Shown here in pieces: positions 13,401-25,614 of a stretch of 64,000 nucleotides of DNA. The notes beneath the pieces are model-generated. The model was not told where the DNA came from. It searched no databases and saw nothing but the letters and a program-made list of their open reading frames with translations. The DNA lies in assembly GCF_030848805.1 (NCBI RefSeq), contig NC_092358.1, positions 6,572,001-6,636,000 of the forward strand. Direction: 5' to 3'. Position 1 is the first letter of the stretch. Each line of letters starts with the position of its first letter. The stretch comes from Temnothorax longispinosus. Taxonomy: Eukaryota; Arthropoda; Insecta; Hymenoptera; Formicidae. Made by a program: the position numbers and the translations under genes.

Positions 13401-13958
13401 TAAGTAGTCTCCATAAGATCCTGTTACCTCTTTGTGATCCACTTTTATTTTATGCATCAGATCCATCAGACTATTCCAATAAATACTCATAGCTTTGCAA
13501 CTTTCTCCCATGGGCATTATTTTATTATTAACAGTGGCAAATTCACTTGGCTTATTGAAATCGAGCAAATCTGACTCTGAAATCAGCAAATTATATTTGG
13601 AGGCAAGATCAAACACCACGTTTTTAGCTCCAAAGACCCAATGAGCGCCGAGATCCACCACATTCGCACCTGGAAATATTAAAGTACTCAGACTCCAAAT
13701 TTTCTTAAATATCAAAAGTTAAAGAATTTCAAAATTGAAACTATCTTGATATCAAAGACAACGTGCAGAGCTAAACTGATTCAAAATCAATTAGGAAGAT
13801 TATTATTTACCAAAGTCTTTGGTATTTATTCTGCCACCGATTCTATCTTTGGCCTCTAGTATCACAAAATTGCTCATTCCTCTCTTCAACAGCCTGGAGG
13901 CAGCCGCAATGCCAGATGCCCCAGCTCCAACAATCACAATTTTTGTCTCCTTCGGCAT
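10411..13958 (-). CDS. spermine oxidase-like flavin amine oxidase, intact
   Basis: Eight minus-strand exons: 13958-13811, 13669-13393, 12388-12172, 11790-11539, 11458-11327, 11183-10984, 10882-10762 and 10521-10411. All phases agree, giving 485 residues, the usual size for the family. The product should be an FAD-dependent oxidase of spermine or acetylated polyamines releasing H2O2; substrate choice cannot be read from sequence. The start ATG gives MPKETKIVIVGAGASGIAAA, with the G-x-G-x-x-G dinucleotide motif at residues 11-16, then an ILEAKDRIGGR motif, and a C-terminal VILFAGEATHDHYYATVHGA FAD motif near residue 450. The open frame continues upstream to 14039 without an ATG, so an extra 5' exon is possible. 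The donor of exon 4 (GAG|GTTTTATT) is weak. No signal peptide or obvious C-terminal peroxisomal tripeptide is seen (it ends NFER). Confidence 0.9.
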
Positions 13959-14153
13959 ATCGCAACCCCCTGACGATTGCGCTGAACCCAACAGATTTGC
14001 TGCACTGTTGAAGAAATGTCTGGGTATTGTCAGGAACAAACGTGAATAATGATCTTAAATGAACTTGATTTGGCTCAAGCAAATAACGTATTGGATTAGT
14101 CAAATCACTGGTCAAATCATTATAATTAGGAAATTGTTTCTTTATTCGGTTTT

Positions 14154-14439
14154 TACTGTAATATGCATTATTGTGTGAAACGAATACAAAGCGGTGATAA
14201 AATTCAAACGAAATCAAACATAGCATTGCGATTGAGGACAACCGTGGTTGAATCGATTATGTATCGGTCACAATTGGACATAGATATTGGTCACAATTCT
14301 ATGTCGGTACCGACCATTTGTGCATCGATCACAATTGTATATTTAATCTCGATTGTCCTCAATCGCAATACTATACTGCTTTGATTCCGTTTGAACATCA
14401 CCACTTTGTATTTGCTAGTTCACTATGCATATTACAGTA
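14154..14439. mobile_element. MITE with terminal inverted repeats beginning TACTGTAATATGCAT
   Basis: The left end TACTGTAATATGCAT is matched at the right end by ATGCATATTACAGTA. Inner arms also pair: GCGATTGAGGACAA near 14227 and TTGTCCTCAATCGC near 14352; TACAAAGCGGTGAT and ATCACCACTTTGTA. The element is about 286 bp with no coding capacity. It lies about 200 bp upstream of the start of the intact amine oxidase gene and may overlap its promoter. Confidence 0.75.
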
Positions 14440-16080
14440 AATATCGAGTGAAGATGCAGTTTCTTGTTCTATTTAAATACAGTATATCTTTCACGTCTTT
14501 CACATAGTACATCTGCCATATGTGTTCCACATAGTTTAGTACAGAGTCAGGTAATGGTTTAGGGTTTAGGTTTAGGAAATTATGCTTACAGCATGAATTC
14601 TGCTTACTTAACTGAACCGGTAACGTTGACTACTTTTTTTTTAAGCTGTATTTTCTTTTTTTTTTTTAACATTAGTTACAATAACCCGGACAGTCAAATC
14701 TGTCGAGAACAGATTTTGAAAGTGTCTGCTGCAAATTGTCGATAGAATATCAGCAGAAATGTAAAAGATACTATTAATAGAACAGTAGCAGATTGACTGC
14801 AGAAACAGCTCATCCGCTCAAGATCCGTTATTTTGTGACTATTTAAATGATGCAGTTTATTTAAATGTTTATGAAATGACGAATTTTCTTCGGTTTTTGT
14901 CTACAATCTGTTGTCAGATTATAACTGGCAGACTCTGCCAGCACAAGGCACAAAGTTTAATGCGGACAGAGATGACACCGGATCTTTGTGATATCTATAA
15001 ACAAATCTATTGCCAATCTCTTGTCATACTGGCGTGAAGTTTACTATTGCACTGTATGGGGTCCTCTTATCGTTAAGTATATAGGCCGCCGTGGAGTTTT
15101 AGCCGGTAAGAGTCCGGCACTATATCCTCAGCTTCTCACCCAGAAGCTGGGGGCGTCCATGAGAATTTCCCACGTAAAAAAAAGCTACCTCTTTAGAAGT
15201 AATGCTCACGCGGTTACTGCAAAGTGGATCAGGGGACCTATTATGGACTTGTTCGGAATGGATTCCGATCGGAATTATTCCGTTTTCCCTAGAAAAGACA
15301 ATAGAAATCTAGGAAATAACTGAACAATTCCGATCGGAATACATTCCGAAGAAGTCCATAATAGGAGTTTAATCTTGAAGTAGAAAAAAATGAAGCAAGA
15401 ATTAAGGAAAGAGAAGTTTATCAAAAGATGATCAAGAAAGAACAGAAGAAACGGCTATGTAAAGAGGATAAACGGAAGACACAGATGAAAGAATAAACGG
15501 AAGACACAGATGAAAGAAATATTGAAGATGGAAATTGAGGTGGATAAATTAGAGAAACTTTGTCCAGGAAGAAGACAGAGGGAATAACGACGAAGGAAGA
15601 AGAATCGTAGCAAAATGTTGTTAAAAACAGAATCAAGAAAAATTTTTCAAGGAGGTATCGCGATAGAGTGGACAATCCAACGATATAAGACTGAAAAAAG
15701 AAAATAAAATAAGAAAAAGAGAGAAGTTTATCAAAGGAGGATCGACGAAGAGGAGAAGAAACGTTGCATTTTTGGATATGTCAATCAAAATGGTCACATT
15801 TTTAAGAGTTCCGTTGAAAGTCATCGGATTTTTCGAAATAAAATACTATTCTCTGAAATATGAAGCAAATTATAGATCGTCTAAAGTTGGTCATGCTTAT
15901 AACAAAATAAAGTTGAAATGTAACTCTGAATTTATCCAAACTTCATTCGCTCAGATACAACCTATTAAATTTTAGTCATGTTATTTATAACCACCAAATT
16001 GACAAGTATTAATTACAAAAAATTAACTTAATTAAGAAATATATTTAATCAAAGAGGATCAATTCAGTTCTACTTCAAAT
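14440..16080. other. intergenic with repeat debris
   Basis: No supported gene. It includes a short palindromic element (15237-15365), a possible non-LTR retrotransposon 3' fragment near 15080-15240 (recognised only by resemblance, weak), and a purine-rich stretch at 15370-15770 with internal duplications. One is a 27-bp tandem duplication containing ATAAACGGAAGACACAGATG at about 15470-15525. GAGAAGTTTATCAAA also recurs at about 15411 and 15721. Confidence 0.5.
15237..15365. mobile_element. short palindromic element
   Basis: The left arm CCTATTATGGACTT pairs with the right arm AAGTCCATAATAGG. Inner arms carry ATTCCGATCGGAAT on both sides. Total length is about 129 bp, with a short centre near 15285-15320. 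It fits a small non-autonomous DNA element; target-site duplications were not resolved. Confidence 0.6.
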
Positions 16081-17966
16081 ATGTCTAAAATTTCTTTAAA
16101 GGCTTCTAGCACGGGACTGTCGTTTCAACGCACTAAGTAAGCATCCAATGCCGCTAGATTAAAACAAATTATTAATTACATATAGAGTCACATTAACAGC
16201 ATATTTTATATAATTTTAATTTTGTTATCTTTTTCTCTTAATTATGCGTATACAGTCACATTAATAGAATTTTATGTATAATTTTAAGATTATTATCTTT
16301 GTATCCTTTAAACTGTATAGATATTTTCTTTTCCATATATATAATTACTGTTATATAATTCGCATTAACTCTGTCAGCATCGAACGAATAATCTTCATAT
16401 CTTTACATCTATATAGCCTGCCGACAGCTAGAAGGAAAAATAATTATTTATCGGATACAATTTTTCGAGAAAAATGGCCGAAGAAAGATTCGAGGTTGAA
16501 GCCGTTCGGGTTTTGCTGTTCTTGGGATCATTTCGACCCTCTCTCGCGATACGATCAACGAATGCCACCCTACAAGTCTTCACTAATGGCAATCACTTCC
16601 GTGCACGAATGTCCGGTGACTAAAATGCAAATGAAATTTTCCACGTCCCGACTTTCCCGGGAGAAGAAGAAACCCGCAAAAATAAGGACGTCGAACGCAG
16701 GGGATCAGCAACGACGATCAAAGAATAGCAGATTAAATTATTCCGAGATCAGTAGAAACAATCGCTATATAAGGCACTTTTTAGAGGATGAAGTTGCAGT
16801 GGCAAAGGATATCTTCTGGGCAGAAAAGAAAAGAATTTACAAGGAGGCGACCAAGAAGGCGATAAAAATGGGAAAGAAGAAACGTGAGCCTTCTTCATTA
16901 AGCCTCGAGAACAAAACTGTTGTCGAGTAGTAAAAAGATCTTTTTTTTATTAAATGCATTTCGTATATATTATTTATTCATCTCGAATGTTATGTCGTCC
17001 AACAGCAAAAACACAAGATTAAAAATTGGATCCTTTAAATAAAAAAAATTATTTTATCACTGTAATGCTAATAAGATCGATATTTAAAAAAGCGACATAG
17101 GTGAAATATGATTATTTTATTTTATTTTGCATTTATTATTTTATACAATCATTTTATTACTGAGTGGAGTAATATATCAAAGTCTGCGTTCGTTTATTCA
17201 CATTGGGAGCTATTGGGAATAAACGAACGCAGGCATTATCTTTCTTATATGCGGCTGTTTGAGCATAGTGTTGATAACAGCAAAATTCAATCAACATAAT
17301 TATCAACACGTCATTACGCGCCAAAGTGCGTAATGTCATTATGTTTGCGATAAAATCTTGCATCTTTTATATCTTATACCCTTATAGAAATTTAATACTG
17401 TAAGTGATTTTTTGGCTAGTGATTAATCATTTAAAAGCACTATTAAAAGCACTATTAACAGTGCTTTTAATAGTGCTTTTAAGTGATTAATTACTAGTCA
17501 AAAAATCATTTACAGTATTAAATTTCTATAAGGGTATTGTTACTTGTTTATACATATATCAGCATCAAAACATATTTACTTTGCATGTAAACTGTTCATA
17601 TCTCTCTCAATTTTATTATGTGATCATTTGCATATGCATTTGCAAGGAAAGTTTATATGCAAATTGCAAACATTTTTATTCTACGTATGTACGGTTAAAT
17701 GATAAATGTGATGGAAGAACAATACGAAAGAAGAAAGTTTAAAGAATTATAGCTGTTTGAGAATAGAAGATAGTTGAAAAAAAAGGAAAAATACAGTTTA
17801 AGAAGGATTTAATAGATGTTATTAACGTTTAATTTGTAATCGCATATCTTAAATTAATACATTAATATTTGTAATATTATTTTCTTTTTCTATAGGCGAC
17901 AAATTATTCCCAAAGCTGAAGACAGGTCCACGATGGTACCAAGATTTTTCCCCGGATCAAGTATGA
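16081..17966 (+). CDS. unrecognised basic protein, three exons (gene Y)
   Basis: Exons 16081-16136, 16432-16883 and 17896-17966 join in matching phases (2, then 1) with GTAAGC/CTAG and GTGAGC/ATAG borders, giving 192 residues. The protein starts MSKISLKASSTGLSFQR and ends TGPRWYQDFSPDQV. It is Lys/Arg-rich, with a predicted charged helix near residues 135-168 (DEVAVAKDIFWAEKKRIYKE). There is no signal peptide or membrane segment, and I do not recognise a family. It lies in the same orientation 218 bp before the first exon of gene X copy 2. Whether a second copy lies left of the window cannot be seen. The second intron holds a perfect-looking palindrome at 17376-17537. The start is the first ATG with a matching donor; an upstream exon is possible. 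Confidence 0.65.
17376..17537. mobile_element. palindromic element in gene Y intron 2
   Basis: An almost perfect inverted repeat of about 162 bp runs from ATACCCTTATAGAAATTT to its complement AAATTTCTATAAGGGTAT, with the centre at the repeated AGCACTATTAA/TTAATAGTGCT segment near 17445-17475. As RNA it would form one long hairpin. No ORF. The likely origin is a small MITE. Confidence 0.75.
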
Positions 17967-18425
17967 TGTAAAAAATAAACGATCTCAAACTGCGATTCTA
18001 TTTCGACAAATAAAAGTTTAATAAAAATGTGATGGAAAATGACTCTTTCTAAGATAGCAAAATTACTCTCATTAAATGAAATATTGTCTCTTGATCTTGA
18101 TTTTCAAGAGATCTCTAACTGAAATAAAATTGTAGTTACATGATGCTCTATATACTTTAAAATTAAGTTGTATAAATTCGTAGATGAGGAATTTAATGAC
18201 ACTGGAAAATGTAATGCGCACTGATTACGAAGAGACAAAGGCAACTGGCACGCAAACGACACTGATAGCTATCGGCGTCATTTCAACGTTCTTCAAATTA
18301 AAGCCGAGCACTATAAAAGAGTTGCACAAAGCGTGCAACTTAAATAGCGTTGATTTTCTGCGAGAAATTTACCGAATCTTAACGGGAAGTGATTTCGGCG
18401 AGGAGGGATATAGTATATCTCATTA

Positions 18426-21400
18426 TTTATCTTAGAATAAAACTAACATAATTAATAGAGCTATTTTTATAAGACTTTCTTTAACAAAATCATTTATAAT
18501 AATTATACAAGAAAATTATTTAACTCACAGAGAAAGTTTACGATTGTAACGAGAGGATAATATTATCGGCCATTGCATTTTTAACGCTGCCAGAGACAGT
18601 GAAGGAATTACATAGGAGATTGCCAGCAATAACTATGCCAAGATTGCCACCAAAACGTAATTTTACAACATTGAAAAACATTATTAAAATATTTAATTTA
18701 CTATCTTTAGATATTTATATAATATCATAATTATTACACAATTACCGTTATTATCTAAAAATTATTTATTATTAAAAATAAATAGATATTATTCGTTTAG
18801 CTGTAATACATATTTTAGCAAAACTAATAACATGTCTGGCGAGGCGAAAAAGTAGCTGTCCTTATAAGGAAGAATTATTTACACGTCCTGATTGGGCCGG
18901 TTATCGAAATGCTTTGCGGAAATGGCGAAAACAATGTAAACTAACTGCAATTCCGAAAATAATCTTGCCATTAAACAAATATGGCCAGTTTTTTATTAAT
19001 GATAGATCAGAGATTAAAAAGCAGAAAAAAGATATTTCCACTGAGCATCTTGAAGAAATTAGTATGAAGGAATTACAAAAAATTTCCTCAACTACGTACG
19101 ATCAGAAAGGTAAAAATAGATGAATTAAATACAGAATATGTAGTAGACTTTTAAACATAGCGATTAGTTGGTGTATTTTAACAGCATAATAAGTAAATAT
19201 AAATTAATTAAAGTATCAATTCATAAATAAATGTAATAAATATTGTTCAACATATAAACTTCAAAGATTCCTCAAGAGAACAAAGTGTGGAAACGGTAAA
19301 ATCAGCAACTTTTAACATTTTTCGAACGCCAGACGATGGCAAAAAATTTAGTTCTACGACTAGGAATCTTAGAGAAAAATCAGGAACCATGGAATATAAA
19401 ATTTACGGTATAAATTATTGCAATTTTATTGCTTTTTTAAAATTGAAAATAGAAAATTCATATAACAAAAGATATATTAATATCTATATAAGCATTAAAA
19501 ATGAAACTTTAAATGTTCGATAAACTTTAGGCCCGCCGAAACCGCCAGGAGCGGGCCAAAAATCCTGGCTAAGAAAGAAGGACGCTCATTACATGATAAC
19601 TGGCGTATCCAAGGATTCACATGATTACCCTGTAACTTATGAAATCACGGGCGTGGCCAATGTGACACCAAGCAACAGCGACGAGAAATTCTTCGCAGTG
19701 TTGAAACTCGACCAATTTAAAAAGGTTTTTCCCAGTGGCAGAGAAAATCTGTCAATAAATTGGCAAGAATGGCTGCAAAACGCTGATGAAGACTATAAAC
19801 AGTTGGAGGAAGAAGCTGATGAGTTAGTAAAAAATGTACAGACAACTATAAAATCGGCATTTCCTGGCCCCGTTTGCGATAGTTGCTGTTCATGTCGACA
19901 GACAAGAAAGTTTGATGAAAAATTGCAACAAAGCGAGATTGGCGAGACGTTGATTAATGCAGAGCAGAATGGAGAGAAAAATACGTGAGAGATTATTATA
20001 AAGGCTAGATTTAGATAGTGTTTTAGATTAAATAACTTAATTAAATAGATGTTTAAATTATAATGGTTATTATATAATTTGACGTTTACAACCAATTGAA
20101 TAAATTATAACTCTATTAGCAATTTTAATATTAATTTTGAAATTTTTGAAAATATGAATGTTTACACCTTTGAATACTGATACCCTTCGATTCTAATTCT
20201 GGAGTTTTAGATTTTGAAATCTGTAAAACTTTGGTGACTTTTAAGATCTAATACTAATTTAAGATTTAATTTTTAATCTTATAATTCTCTCTTTCCAAAA
20301 TTTAAAAAGTTAAACTCAAAAAGTAGAACTCAAAAAATTAAAGTTTTAAAAATGAAATGACATGAAATAAAATACAAGGACGTTGTTTGCGATAGACACA
20401 TCGCAGATTCGATGGCAATGCAATCCTCCGGGCAGAGTGCAACAGGATCACCAATTAACGAGGAGGATGAGATTAAAACAAACATCATTATCAGTGGCGT
20501 TACCAAAGAGGCTGGGCAAACTCAATACTATATATCGGGTATTCAGAAGGACAAAATACCACGAACGCCTGAACCTCCGATACCTCAACCCGTCAGGAAC
20601 GTTCCACCTTGTTCGTGTGCTATTCAGCAAATGACTGATAAGAACATAAATTTGTCTGCGAGCAAGGACGACATTCCTTGGACGAAGGAAGAAGGATTGT
20701 GTCCCGGAAAAAAATACAGACCAGATGAGCTGGGTGCATATTCTTGCAAGACATATCCTAAAGATAAATTCTGCAGGTACAATCCTTTCATGAACGAAAT
20801 AATAAAGATGGAGAGGAGAAAAATAGAAAAACAAGGAGAAGAAAAAGAAGTAAAAGAAAAGACTGCGTTTATTGAAGCAAAGGAAGAGACTCAAGTTTTA
20901 AGAAAGGATGTTACGGAAAGAAAAAAGGATAAATTCATTCCTGACCCTGATTATCCTGGTTACGACGATCCCTGGAACATATCGCGAACTGCGCCCAAGG
21001 CAAAAATAACGAAAACAGACTATGAAACAACTTTGAAGTTGACACCTCCAGCATGGCCGACAACTTCTTTGCCATTAAAAACGCAAGAAAGACAAAATGA
21101 CGTCTCTTCCTCGAAAGAAGTGCAGAAAATTAAAAATATTGCACAACATAAGGAAATTAATAAAAAAACTTATAAAATCTTTTCAAAATCATCAAAGAAA
21201 ATAAAAAAAGAAATGAAAGATATGAAGAAAAAAGAACCGATATCATTAAAAAAGATTGCAATTAATAAAAGAGGTACAAAATTGTCAAGCAAAGTTTCTG
21301 ATTTGATGACAATATTCAAAACGGGAAAGAAGCAACAAACAAAGTCGTCATTACCTAACAATCCAACTAAGCAATCTAACAAAATTAATAAGGTGACCAA

Positions 21401-24400
21401 ACACAGCTTAAGGAAGAAAAAGAAAAATATAATAAATGAAGCTGAGGAAATCGATAATCGCAAGCGAGAAATGGCAAAATTAAAGAATATGTTTAAGTCT
21501 TTCGCGGGAATTTTAAATGACATCCAACCGGCAATTCTCCCAGGAGAGTTGTCGGCAATTAATCAACGTAATCCAGAAGAGAAAATCGAAGAAATAGTCG
21601 ATTCGTCAGCTGCCGACGACGAAGAAGAGAACCAAAGAATCAAAAAGGGACCTTGCGGTTGGAGAACGAAGTCGGAGCAGGAACTTCCGGCGAAGAAGAC
21701 TCTGGCCTATCTCTGCGAACCGGATTATCCTTTGGAGACGATGGCGGTTCGTCCTGGAGGACGACCGTGCCAATGTAGAGAGAACAGAAATAAGAAAAAG
21801 ATTCTTATGTATAATGTAGGCGGTTTGATGGAAAGGAAAATAGGTGGGAGAAAAGCTAGAAGAATGAGATTGGAGGAAAGAAAACAGAATTATTGACGGT
21901 GTTCTTTATGTCACGCCACCCGTTAGTCCCCGAAGAAGTGATGAATACGTTCCAGAATATGATCTTCTCGAATCGCCGTATGACATGTGTGTTAGCGAAG
22001 CTACGGATAAAACATTGAAGCTGATAGAAAAGTATTCCGGACCCAAAAGCTTGGTAGAAAAGATACGGAGAAAACCAAAATTATGCAATTGTAACAACGC
22101 CGTCACAAAAAAAGATCTTATTAATCAGCAGCGAAACCTTGAAGAGACTCGAGAGAAATTAATGGAATCCAAATCACCAGAGGAAAGATGGAAGATAGCG
22201 TTGAAGGATGCAACATTGATGGATTATTTTACGCAGCGCGACAATAACGCTCCTTGCTGGACGTCTTGCAAAAAATTGCTCGTAGTGCCAGGTTAGTAAG
22301 AAAAAAGATTAGCCTAACGAAATTGTAATTATTAAAGTCAAAATTTTGTTATATCAATCATTTAGTAAATTCAAATTTGCAATATTAAGTTTTCAATAAT
22401 TAATAAGTTTATTTTAATAAGATACTAATTTAATATTCAATTAAATATCAAAGGCTCAGTAAATTATTAAATTAACTAAAGAAAGTAAGAAGCATAGAGC
22501 CGCGCAACTGGGTATTAACATTGAAAACATTGTATTTATGATAAAATTAAAACTACATACATATACGTTTTGGTCTGTTGTCGGTTAGATAAGATGTTAC
22601 ATCATCTTTAGTGTAAGAATAATGTCGAATGTTAAAAACTAACGGTAAAGTACGTATAAACTAAAAGATGATATAGTTCATAGTTCGCATAAACTCGCAA
22701 CGTTATAATTACGTAAGCGCTAAATACTTCGGTGTTGAGAAGTTGAAAAGTCACACTTAAAAATTTTAATATGCTAGTATGCAAAGTTAAAGATTAGGTA
22801 AGAGATAAAAAGTAAAAATTAATTATGGATACATACATCAACGTTGTGAAGAGAAAGCTTGTGATTTCCTTATGGCAAATCATGTTGTAAGGCTGCAGTA
22901 CAAATCGGTCGGATAGACGTCGGACTAATAGATACGGGAGAACATGTTCGTATATATAAAACAGTCATGAAAAGAGGGGAATAAGTGAGGATGAATGGGG
23001 AATAAATGAAGCTAATAGGATGGAAACAGATTCAAGGCCGGAAGGTTATCCTAGCGGATAAACATTCGGTACTATCATTCTATACGTTTAATGCAGCGGG
23101 CCCTTAATGTGTACCATCTCTCAGATATTATTATTTTTGAATAGGAAGAGTCAGAGAACATCAATCTGACATTAATTCAAAGTCTTGTTCCCCGTCTGTT
23201 ATTTCCTGCCATCGCTTACAAACTAATCACGACTTTGATTACGTCCAAATTTTAGACAAAGAAACCTTCCTATTTAAAAAGAATAATATTCGATCTTTGA
23301 TGTACGCATTCAGATTTAAATTTTATTTTTTATCTCTTAATTTTTTATCATACAAACTAGCATTTGAATTTTTATACAATTACAATGTGACTTTTCGACT
23401 TCCCGACACCCGAAGTATTTAGCGCTTACGTAATTAACGTTGTAAGTTTATCCGAACTAGCCGTTTTTATCTTTCAGTTTATATTTTACCGTTAATTTTT
23501 AACCTTTGATGATAAAATCAAAATTACATACATACGTTTCGATCTATTATAAAACCATCTTCAGTGTAAAAATAATATCAAAATTTAAAAATTAACAGTA
23601 AAATAGAAACTAAAAGATAAAACCGGTTTTTACACTAAAGGTGGTCTGATAATAGACCGAAACGTATTTTAATTTAATCATAAATTATACATATATGTTT
23701 TTAACGTTAACACTCATTGTCAATTGCGACTCTATATAGCTTTTTACTCAGTGAACACAATATGTTTGAAATCGGGTGTCCCGATTTGGGACATGCGTGT
23801 TGTCTGGGTACTTTCTTTAATTGTTCCAATATTTAATTTCCAACATATCATTCAAACATAATTAATAACGACGATATTAGCAAGCAGACTTTCATATTAT
23901 TTAACATCATATGGATTATTGCAGACCTCGCAGATTGAAAGTAGTAAAGCCCGTGTGCGAATGTAAATACGAAAGAAAGATTATAGAGCGAAATGAAGAA
24001 AAAACCGAATGGAAGGCGCGCCAACAAAGACTGAAGGCTTTGAAGAAGCAATCTTTTATGCACATTGCTGATCTTTCAAGACCGATGATAGAAGACAAAA
24101 AGTTTATTATATCAGATGTAAAAAGAATCCCGCGAGAAGATAAGAAAGACGACATCAAGTATTGCATATCAGGTGTGGCAGAAGATGTTTCTATGTCGTC
24201 ACCTCAGAAAATAGTCGATGGCTTGAAAATGTCCACACCGTTCCAAACACCCGTATCTAGTGAGGAAGATATTTTACGAATTGCCGCTCCGCATCGACAT
24301 TGGTCGCTAACAAACATTCCACCAGGTCCATTGCCCAGGAAGGAAGATATCCTGAAAGAGGAAATGGAACGTAGAAAAAAAGCTAGAGATGAAGCATTTA

Positions 24401-24956
24401 AGCTGATTTACGGAGATAAGAATGAGCAAACTACATCTTATTCGACGACTTGCGATGATCCAGAAGCATTCGACGCTCAGAAATTAATAAAAAAAATCGA
24501 AAAGAAAAAAGATGACACGAAGGAAAGTCATACAAATGTAAAGAAGGAAACGTCCAAAGCGATAATGAAATTACAATCATTGAGCAAGAAGAATAGCAGC
24601 AAAGTAGGATATTATAAAGGCGCATCGCATAAAGAAATTACTGGTAAAGTAGTTCGTGAAGAGAATAAATATTCCGAAAGAGCTGTTGGCGAGATCGGCC
24701 ATCAGCAAAATGTATCATACAGACAAGTGATCGATAAGACAGCAGAACAGATTGATCATCGAATAAACGGCGGCGGCGATAAAAAATATATAAATAATAA
24801 ATCCGATCTTGTAACGATAATGAAGGTATTTTTATGAATCTTTTAGTCTGCATGATAATTTCAAAGTATATCAATATCAATTATTTTATTTACGAATGTA
24901 GTATCAACATTGATCAGATTAAATTATCTAGAATCTAAAATGTATATATAAAATTT
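18426..24956. repeat. segmental duplication, copy 2
   Basis: This is the partner of 1-6602 in direct orientation, about 18.4 kb away. It differs by scattered substitutions and small indels, for example a 9-nt deletion near 20912 and 9 nt fewer near 24755. Beyond 24956 it runs on into the last three exons of gene X, which the other copy lacks. It is therefore probably the ancestral arrangement at the 3' side. Confidence 0.95.
22534..23687. mobile_element. long-inverted-repeat (foldback) element in gene X intron, copy 2
   Basis: Same element as 4165-5320, carried along by the duplication. The ends are TTTATGATAAAATTAAAACT near 22535 and TTTTAATTTAATCATAAA near 23668-23685. The arms exceed 200 bp and contain GCGCTAAATACTTCGG and its complement. 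The centre differs from copy 1 by several small changes near 23040-23110. Confidence 0.7.
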
Positions 24957-25290
24957 CAGGTCGAATTAAAGAAAATGGCTGCAGAAGGTTATGCATTCGC
25001 CAAATTGCCGAAATGTTATCTAATGCCGCAGCTTCAAGATTGGCTCATGTACAGGGAGGGTGTTGTTTTCTCGGAAACGGACAAAAGTACTTTTTAGTGG
25101 CGACGAATTAAAACGTCGTTTTTTTTTTTCTAATTGTTCTACAATTATTTATTTTTTACCTGCTTTCCTAGAAAATTTGATGCAAGCGACCCGTACCACT
25201 TGGGAATTAATAAACTTGCAAAAGATGGAGATCGAGAAACCATCATTGCACATGACAAAACATCAACTGAAGAGACTGACTTATGATCAA

Positions 25291-25371
25291 GTTGACAGGA
25301 TAAGGAGAAAGGTCAATTATCATTTTCATTATCTGCGAATTTTTATATAAAAGTCATATATGTATATATAT

Positions 25372-25420
<49 letters not shown>

Positions 25421-25614
25421 TATATTATTATATTATACATATTATATATATACTTTACATGAGTTGACAGGATAAGGAGAAAGGTCAATTATCATTTTCA
25501 TTATCTGCGAATTTTTATATAAAAGTCATATATGTATATATATTATATTATATATATATATATATATTATATTATATTATTATATTATACATATTATATA
25601 TATACTTTACATGA
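25291..25614. repeat. tandem duplication of an exon-intron boundary with (AT)n
   Basis: A unit of about 160-170 bp, starting GAGAAAGGTCAATTATC and running through a long TA dinucleotide tract to CATATTATATATATACTTTA, occurs twice in a row (about 25291-25461 and 25462-25614). The first copy contains the real end of exon 25172-25311 and its donor. The second copy duplicates the last seven codons of that exon and the GT donor within the intron. The copies differ mainly in TA tract length. Confidence 0.8.

Noticed and set aside
12740..13492. Plus-strand open frames of 65-89 codons between oxidase exons
   Set aside because: They lie in or opposite introns and exons of the minus-strand amine oxidase, with no splice or family support.
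14988..15323. 111-codon open frame on plus
   Set aside because: It overlaps repeat debris and a palindromic element; no conserved domain. Possibly a fragment of a non-LTR element 3' end, but not demonstrable.
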